Assembly: GCA_037176885.1 (NCBI GenBank)
Contig: JAWWNJ010000058.1
Span: 1,054,001 to 1,118,000, forward strand
Direction: 5' to 3'
DNA from: Favolaschia claudopus
Lineage: Eukaryota; Basidiomycota; Agaricomycetes; Agaricales; Mycenaceae
Length of the DNA stretch: 64,000 nucleotides
Shown: piece after piece, positions 57,848-64,000 of the stretch
Layout of the letters: each line of letters begins with the position of its first letter
How positions within the stretch are numbered: position 1 is the first letter of the stretch
The notes under the pieces: generated by a model
What the model was told of the DNA's origin: nothing
The model's database searches: none
What the model saw: the letters and a program-made list of their open reading frames with translations, nothing else
Made by a program: the position numbers and the translations under genes

Positions 57848-60800
57848 ATGTCCTCAACAGAGTCCAACGACGAAGCGCGAGGGGAAAAGTTTCACCAACG
57901 CAAGAGACAGAAACGTCTTCCCCGCGCTTGCGATTCATGTCGTCGGCGCAAAAGTATGTTTTCGTATCTTCTTTTTGTTTCCGATGTCAAGGAAGATGTA
58001 TTTTTTGCGGTTTAGCTGCGTGTAAAATCCCGCTCTGTGCTGATTTAACAATGTGGCCGACTCACATTCTCTAGGTAACGGCTCAGGAAAGTCGGGAGAA
58101 AAATGCACGTCGTGTTTTGACTTCAAGTTGGATTGCACGTATTTTGAGGGTTCGGTGGTGAGCTGTCGATAAATCTTTCTGTGTCGCTCTTAAATGAATC
58201 ATTCTTCACTTTCAGAAACGTCGGCTACCCAAAGAGTTGCGTTTCTTCGCCAAATTTCCGACCAGTGGTTGATCTACAAAACAGTTACCTCGATCTTCAG
58301 GCAGAACTCCAGCGTTCGCAGGCATTAGTGCGGCAGCTACGCGAAGAATTGGCCGCAGCTCAGCTCCCTCCTCCACCGCAAGCAGCTCCCGCTCCAACTT
58401 CCCTGAAGACCGCAGGCGACAATTTGAAACCGCAAGAAATCGATATCCCCATCGCAACAATGCGCATGATGCAGGTCAAGCTGCGAAGTCTGACTTCACC
58501 ACCAGCACCTCCTCACAAGGACGATTTGCATGACGTCGAGTTGGCACGCAAGGTACGTTTTTTCGCTTATACCGCTCCGTACTCAATCGGTTTCAACGCG
58601 ATAACAGTTTCAAAATATGTCATTATGCCCCCGGCTCGGCTCATTCTTTGGTCGAAGCTCTCAAGCAGTCATCGTCAATGCCGCTCTTGAGTTTATGCCA
58701 AACGAAGAAGCTGTCTTGGGGCCTAAATCCACGTCCGAAAGCGCGATTCAGAGGGATAGAGCTCGATTCGAGCGAACGAGGTTTAATCTCAGGCCACAGT
58801 ATTGGAAATGGAATCGTGTACGTTCTACCTCTATGCCTCTATGCGTGGTCTATGTTAGAAGTGCTTTCCTTTCTTACTAACCAGCTTACTAACAGCCTGG
58901 AGTCACGACACCGTCCGTGCTAGGGCTGGATTTCCCTCATCCGGCCTTGATGAGCGAATGCATCGAGCTTTACTTTCTTCGATTAAATATTTTCCTTCCC
59001 CTGCTTCATCGACCTACATTTGAGCGCGCCGTTGCGGATGGACTACATCTCAGGTTTGCGTACCCATCTCATGTCAAAATGCACTGACCGACATTCTCTT
59101 GTTCAGGGATGGGGGGTTCGCTGCGACGCTTTCACTTGTTTGTGCGATTGGGTCCCGGTGGAGCACAGATCCTACCTTGGCTGAACAAGGCCTTGATTGT
59201 GGGTGGAAGTGGTTTGATCAAGTACGCTCAGCGCGAATCAGCTGTTCGCCTTCTGTAAAACTACTACTAACTTATGACTTCCAGGTGCAACTCGCAGGAA
59301 AACGTTTATTGGGTCAGGCAAACCTTTACGACCTACAGACCTACGTGGTAAATATCATCTCCCAAATCTCTCGATAAAATGACGTGACATTTCTGTTCAT
59401 CTTGAAATACAGTTGGCGACGGAATTTCTCAAGGGCTCCGCACCACCTCAAACCTGGTGGACGCTCGTCGGCGTTGGGTTAAGGGTTGCACAGGCAAGTC
59501 TCATTGAATACTCATCCACGGTCAACAGAGACCGATGATGATACAGGATCTCGGTGTTCATCGACGAAAAGCTGCTGTCGAAACTCCCTCAGCCGAACGC
59601 GAACTGCAAAAAAGGGCCCTTTGGATCTTGGTTTATTTGGACCGCATGGCAAGCTGTGTTCTCGGTCGAACGTCTTCCGTTCACCTCTCAGAGCTAGTGT
59701 CGTTGGTTCACTACACTCTTCTGATGCTGATACGATTTTGATTAGCTTCGATGTCGAACTTCCGCTCGCCGTGGATGACGAGTACTGGGAGGATCCGACC
59801 CATCCATTCCAACAACCGGCAGACAAGCCTTCACAGCTTACCTTTTTCAATACGTTGATGACCCTCAATCATCGTCTGGGCTTCAGCTTGGGAATCCTGG
59901 TTTGTCATTCTAATCTTTCCGCTCAGAATAGAATATATGACGACCGGTCGCAGTATTCGTTGAAGACAACACGCGCCGCGATGGCAATAACGGATGAGTG
60001 GGAGGCTCAGATTATAGCAGAGCTAGATTCCTCGTTGAACGATTGGAGAGATCAAATCCCTGAACATTGTGCGTACATCATTTGAGACCAGTGTTTCGAT
60101 AATTGAGCATCGAGTCTAGTGCGTTGGGACCCAGACCACAAGGATCCCGTCTTTTTCGAACAGTCCGCCACCCTTTATGGTGCTTTTGCTCATGTTCAAA
60201 TCGTCATCCACCGCTCGTTCATCCCAATGCTTCACACTGGTCCTGCGGCAAGTCTTTCACCTCTATCTCCAAGCACAATCTGAAACGTCGCTAGCTTCTA
60301 CCATCCCTCGAGATATGTACTACGGCGGCAAGGTCATGTGCGAATATATGCGAGGTCCAGAGCAGGCGCGGCAACTTCCCGCGCCCTCTCAATGTGGTGG
60401 GACAAAATCTTTATAAATTACTGCCAAGCTAATTTCCCTCGCCAGCATGCCGTTTTCACGGCGGCTCTGATGTTGCTGCTCAACATTTTGGGGAGCAAGC
60501 GTAGTGGAAAGCAGGACGCGATGATGCGCGAACTGATGAATGTGTTCAAGTGTACGGAGGCTTTGCGTGCGATGGAAGGACGGTACGTATGGCAGCCGAG
60601 ATCATGAACAGCAAGCTCATTCCCGTTAACAGTTGGCAAAGCGGCGGCATGCTGAGGTGCGGCTGCTGTCTTTATATACTCCACCACTGAATCTGATGGA
60701 TTCAAGGGATATATTGGAAACCCTGGCCCTTCTCGCCAATCTGCCGCTACCAATTCGCCGAACACCGCTGGCGACTTCACCAAGCCTGCCAGAGGCTGAC

Positions 60801-61184
60801 GGCCCTCCTCTCGATCCTCAAACGCCGAATGCCGCCTACCATAGCTTCCAGTCCGAATCGTTTGAAGGCTATTCTCTTGGCGCAGAGCTCTTCGACACCT
60901 CTGACCTTCAGTGCCACGCCCCGAATACGCAGTACCATAATGGGTACGGTGATACATATGTTGATCCAGCGCAGGGAACATACGCACTGGAGGGTATACC
61001 AATGATGTCGATGGATACGTTGGCGACTTGGATGGACGCGCCAACGGGCTTGCGGTTAGTATTTTCCTTCAGCTCATGCATTGACTGTACTGATGGCCAA
61101 GCAAGGGTTGAAGATTGGGGATCATACTTCGCGACGATCAGCGAGTCGTTCGGGATGTATGACCCCAACACTGTTCCCACTTGA
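57848..61184 (+). CDS. Zn2Cys6 transcription factor with fungal-specific TF domain
   Basis: Nineteen exons total 2,322 nt and 773 residues with every phase matching. The zinc cluster reads ACDSCRRRKTACNGSGKSGE then KCTSCFDFKLDCTYFE; its third cysteine is split between a 6-nt microexon (58,016-58,021) and the next exon. A linker and coiled coil follow (RLPKDYLDLQAELQRSQALV). The fungal-specific domain includes IELYFLRLNIFLPLLHRPTF, AQDLGVHRRKA, LVYLDRMASCVLGRTFDVEL and PSLEICTTAARSCANICEVQ. Two introns use GC donors (59,494 and 60,248, both GCAAGT). It is presumably a nuclear DNA-binding regulator; targets are unknown. Read without the microexon or GC-AG introns, the gene would look broken. 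Confidence 0.92.
58016..58021 (+). other. 6-nt microexon in zinc-cluster codons
   Basis: CTGCGT sits between an acceptor (TTTAG) and a donor (GTAAAA), with 62-nt and 53-nt introns on each side. Including it gives C-x2-C-x6-C spacing; skipping it would lose the third zinc-binding cysteine. Confidence 0.8.
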
Positions 61185-61450
61185 ACAAATGATATTTCTG
61201 CCTTGGATTGCGTGGAAATTTTAATGTCTTTGCTTCGAACGCGGTCCCGTGACCACTTTATGAATTTTGAAGATGACGTCATGCTCAGAAAGACGTCAAG
61301 GCGCGGTAATGAGAGCTTCTACCGGAGTATAAAGTGGAACGACGTCAAGGGGAAGTAATGTTTAGACCAGGAAGACTACTTATACGCGCGAATCGGTCGG
61401 TGCTGGGATACAGAACCCCACCTTTCAGACTCTCAACGAAATACACCACC

Positions 61451-62788
61451 ATGTCAGACAAACCTATCTCAGCCTACAAGGCTCGTCTATGATCTCTCCA
61501 GGTGATAATGCATTCTGATAAATCTGATCCCCTAGGCATCCGTGGAGGTGCCCTCGCAAGAACAAAATTTGCCGGGTCTTGATAAGAAAATGGCGGTCCC
61601 GGCGGAGCATTCACGGTTGGAGTGTTGGGACGAGGACGGGCAGCCGTATCTGAAGGAGTACGTTGGAAGTGAGAAATTGAAAGGGAAGAAAGCTATCATA
61701 ACGGGTGGGGACAGCGTATGTCGATGGTTCTTTCGTCTGGATTTGCCTGCTTAGGAAACTTAAACTAGGGTATCGGGCGAACTGCAGCGATCTTTTTCGC
61801 TCGCGAAGGGGCTGATGTGACGATCGTATATCTACCCGATGAAGAGGAAGAGTGCGTTGATACCTTGTCTCAAATTTCCTCGGCAGTTAATGTCATCCAA
61901 GCGCAAAGTCGTTAGAAGCCGAAATCATGAAAACTTCTCGAAAAATCTTGCTCATACCTATCGACCTCACCTCGGACGGTGCTCCGCAGAAGGTCGTCTC
62001 GTCTCACATGAAAAAGTTCGGAGCCCTTGATATTTTGGTGAACAATGCCAGCGTGCAAATACTTTCGTCTGGTATTGAGGAGCTGAAGGTAATTCGCAAT
62101 TTGTTTCCGTTCACACGCAGGCTTATCGGCAATATAGGACGAGAACATCCTTCAAACTTTCCAATCGAATATCATTCAGATGATTCAGCTGTCGCGCGAA
62201 GCCGTTCCGCACATGAAACGCGGTGCGTCTATAATCAATACTTCGTCTGTCGTGGCGTACAAGGCAAGTCGAAAACTGCCTTGACTAGTTGGATCAAAAA
62301 TAAATGTGTAGTAGGGATCTTCCCATCTGCTCGACTATTCGGCGACGAAAGGTGCTATCGCGACGTTCACGAGGAGTCTTGCGACTCAAGTAAGGGGGAT
62401 CTCTACAGTGTTGACCTGATCTTATGGTTTCCCCTAGCTTGCGCCAAAAGGAATCCGAGTGAACGCTGTCGGTACGCATTAGAATTTTCCACTTTGTATT
62501 TCGTTCAGGGTTGACTTTTCCCTAGCTCCCGGACTCTTCTATACGCCGCTGCAGCCAGCGTCGCGTAGCTCGGATGCTATGGAGGTACGTCCACTCAGTG
62601 CTAGGCGTCGCACTATTCTGACGCTCGTTCTGCAGGGCTGGGGACTCGGCTCCGTTCCACTTCACGGTCGCGTTGGGCAACCAGCGGAGATTGGAGAGGC
62701 GTATGTTCTTCTTGCAGGTCCTGGGGGTAATTATATCACTGGCACCGTGATTCATGTGAACGGTGGCGTGCACATTGGAGGCGCTTGA
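61451..62788 (+). CDS. Short-chain dehydrogenase/reductase (YghA/glucose-dehydrogenase-like)
   Basis: Nine exons (61451-61480, 61536-61715, 61769-61851, 61902-62088, 62138-62263, 62315-62389, 62438-62471, 62526-62584, 62636-62788) give 927 nt and 308 residues. The classical SDR motifs are present: [20 protein letters not shown] for NAD(P) binding, DILVNNAS, the catalytic serine block [13 protein letters not shown], and DYSATKGA with the YxxxK pair. The C-terminus ends [20 protein letters not shown]. The N-terminal extension ([12 protein letters not shown]) is typical of the ~290-residue aldehyde-reductase-like SDR group. The substrate is not predictable. Introns 1 and 5 use GC donors (61,481 GCTCGT and 62,264 GCAAGT). 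A TATAAAG lies at 61,328. Confidence 0.9.
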
Positions 62789-63242
62789 AAAGCCAGATGG
62801 TAGTTGACTCAGCTGCCATCGCCGTGACCGGTACTTATTCTTTGACAAAACAAAATTCGTCCATACACTTTGTAGCAATAGCTGTACTAACAAGCCAATG
62901 TCAAATTGAACAACCTAGACCTCATGGGCCACGAAAAATCATTTGTTTCACTCAGTGCGCGTCTATCGGGATCAACGATTATTTCAAAATATCAAACAAT
63001 GCCCTTCCTACGAGGATTGATAATCGTAGGTGGAGCAACGATACAATGTACAATGGACAGAATAGTTGAATCCGAGTCAAAGAAGCGAACAATAAGCTAT
63101 TCAAAATATTGAGTAGGCCATTCATCGTATCATACTAAGTTCCTTGTTAGCCCGTATTCGGTGACAGGGAAAGAACCAAGCAAGAAGAATGCAGCCACGC
63201 ACCGATCCCGACAATACGTGAACAACAGCGAAGTTTGTTCGT
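62789..63242. other. Convergent intergenic spacer
   Basis: No gene is seen. The flanking genes point towards each other, so this holds their 3' ends. Confidence 0.5.
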
Positions 63243-63646
63243 TCAGCTGCACCTCTGTACAATGGTAATCAGCAAAATGAACTCATTCTGGTGTCATGAA
63301 AAGAAAACTTACCCCGGACAAAGGGCTGCAGGTGTGGCCAGCGCAACAAGGCACACCAATCTGGCAAGCGCCTCCGGAGGTCATATATCCTCCGCAACGC
63401 TGAAAATGATGTATCAATCCATGTTTGGCCTGCCGCGCATGATTGTGAGGGATTCAGACGCACGCCATTGAGGATGTTGCAGAAGAGTCCGGAGCAGCAA
63501 GCAGGCAAGGCATTACCGCATGGTCCGTTGCTCCCGGTGCACGACTGTCTGGCTTGCAGCTCGAGCTCGGGGCTGGCTGGAGACGCAGCGGTCATGCCGA
63601 GCATACTGGCTGCGAATACGAAGGTCGAGAGGGCTTTGAACAACAT
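63243..63646 (-). CDS. Secreted protein with two tandem cystine-knot-like motifs
   Basis: Exons 63646-63464, 63399-63313 and 63254-63243 total 282 nt and 93 residues. The signal peptide (FKALSTFVFAASMLGMTAAS) is followed by QARQSC. The first motif has C-x6-C-x6-CC-x4-C-x6-C spacing and the second C-x8-C-x5-CC-x4-C-x6-C; the last cysteine of the first is the first of the second. The third exon codes only for RCS and the stop. This spacing resembles inhibitor cystine knots rather than hydrophobins, which need an eight-Cys C-CC-C-C-CC-C pattern. A small extracellular, protease-stable protein is likely; the activity is unknown. Confidence 0.75.
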
Positions 63647-63692
63647 ACTGTATCTTGTTTGTCGAATGAAGAAAATTGAGAATCCAACCGGC

Positions 63693-63699
63693 TTTTATA
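63693..63699 (-). promoter_or_regulatory. TATA box of the cystine-knot-like gene
   Basis: TATAAAA on the minus strand, about 47 bp upstream of the ATG at 63,646. Confidence 0.65.
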
Positions 63700-64000
63700 T
63701 GACAGAATTCAACAACGTTCGCGTGGCTTCCATCAGTAAGGCGAGGAGTATGGAGGTAATGTCAATGGACGTCAGCGCCCAAAGCGGGAGAATGTCTGAA
63801 CCGATACGATTTTGACTGCTTCGACATCGCGCAGTCAGGATCTGTCGATGGAAGTGCAGATTGACTGCCCCGGCACGCGGCGAGAAACTGCCTTCAATGG
63901 TATTCACGGAGAGGAACGTGACCCCAGGAGTTAAATAAATGTTCAGCGCTCAAGCAACTCGGTGTCAATCTCAAGACAATTATCAGCGCTCACAATTTCA

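Noticed and set aside
58216..60300. Frameshift and premature stop in the Zn2Cys6 gene
   Set aside because: A 49-nt intron at 58,236-58,284 and a GC-AG intron at 60,248-60,294 restore the frame and the family sequence, so the gene is intact.
63243..63646. Hydrophobin
   Set aside because: Size and signal peptide fit, but the cysteine order is two C-C-CC-C-C motifs, not the C-CC-C-C-CC-C pattern of hydrophobins.

Overview
The window is nuclear DNA of a filamentous fungus, almost certainly an agaricomycete (mushroom-forming basidiomycete). Genes are packed with 45-65 bp introns, and the repertoire fits that group: Kyakuja-Dileera-Zisupton (KDZ) transposases, fungal TET/JBP dioxygenases, a NACHT-ankyrin NLR, secreted PI-PLC X-domain proteins, a Zn2Cys6 regulator and small cysteine-rich secreted proteins. 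All calls come from reading the sequence and checking splice phases by hand; no search was run.

Region 1 (1-7.6 kb) is the right part of a KDZ transposon: a small basic-protein gene and a TET/JBP gene on the minus strand, then a divergent CxC2-type KDZ transposase on the plus strand. Its left end is outside the window. 7.6-11.4 kb holds no convincing gene.

Region 2 (11.4-17.4 kb) is a NACHT-ankyrin NLR with a near-perfect 198-bp tandem repeat, followed by AT-rich DNA with hairpins and a 455-bp inverted-repeat element. Region 3 (17.5-22.4 kb) is a complete 4.9-kb DNA transposon with 29-bp terminal inverted repeats and an 8-bp target duplication. Its ~1.3-1.4 k-residue zinc-finger protein has P-element-like catalytic motifs. 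Region 4 (22.4-29.2 kb) is gene-poor and carries two non-autonomous elements, one TA-flanked and one hAT-like.

Region 5 (29,229-43,215) is the main discovery. It is a 13,987-bp composite transposon with roughly 260-300 bp terminal inverted repeats and a perfect 8-bp target duplication (ATATCGCG). It carries four minus-strand cargo genes (an AT-hook-like protein, an RNase H1 N-domain-like protein, a basic Cys-rich protein and a TET/JBP dioxygenase) and a divergent KDZ transposase. A complete 2,601-bp pogo/Tigger element has landed inside an intron of that transposase, and both transposase frames remain open. The same cargo order appears in region 1, so this is a conserved mobile module combining transposition with DNA-base oxidation.

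Region 6 (43.2-53.3 kb) is host DNA with a duplicated secreted PI-PLC gene separated and followed by decayed sequence. Region 7 (57-64 kb) is ordinary host DNA: a 60-residue Cys-rich secreted peptide, a 19-exon Zn2Cys6 regulator with a 6-nt microexon and two GC-AG introns, a short-chain dehydrogenase with two GC-AG introns, and a secreted protein with two tandem cystine-knot-like motifs.
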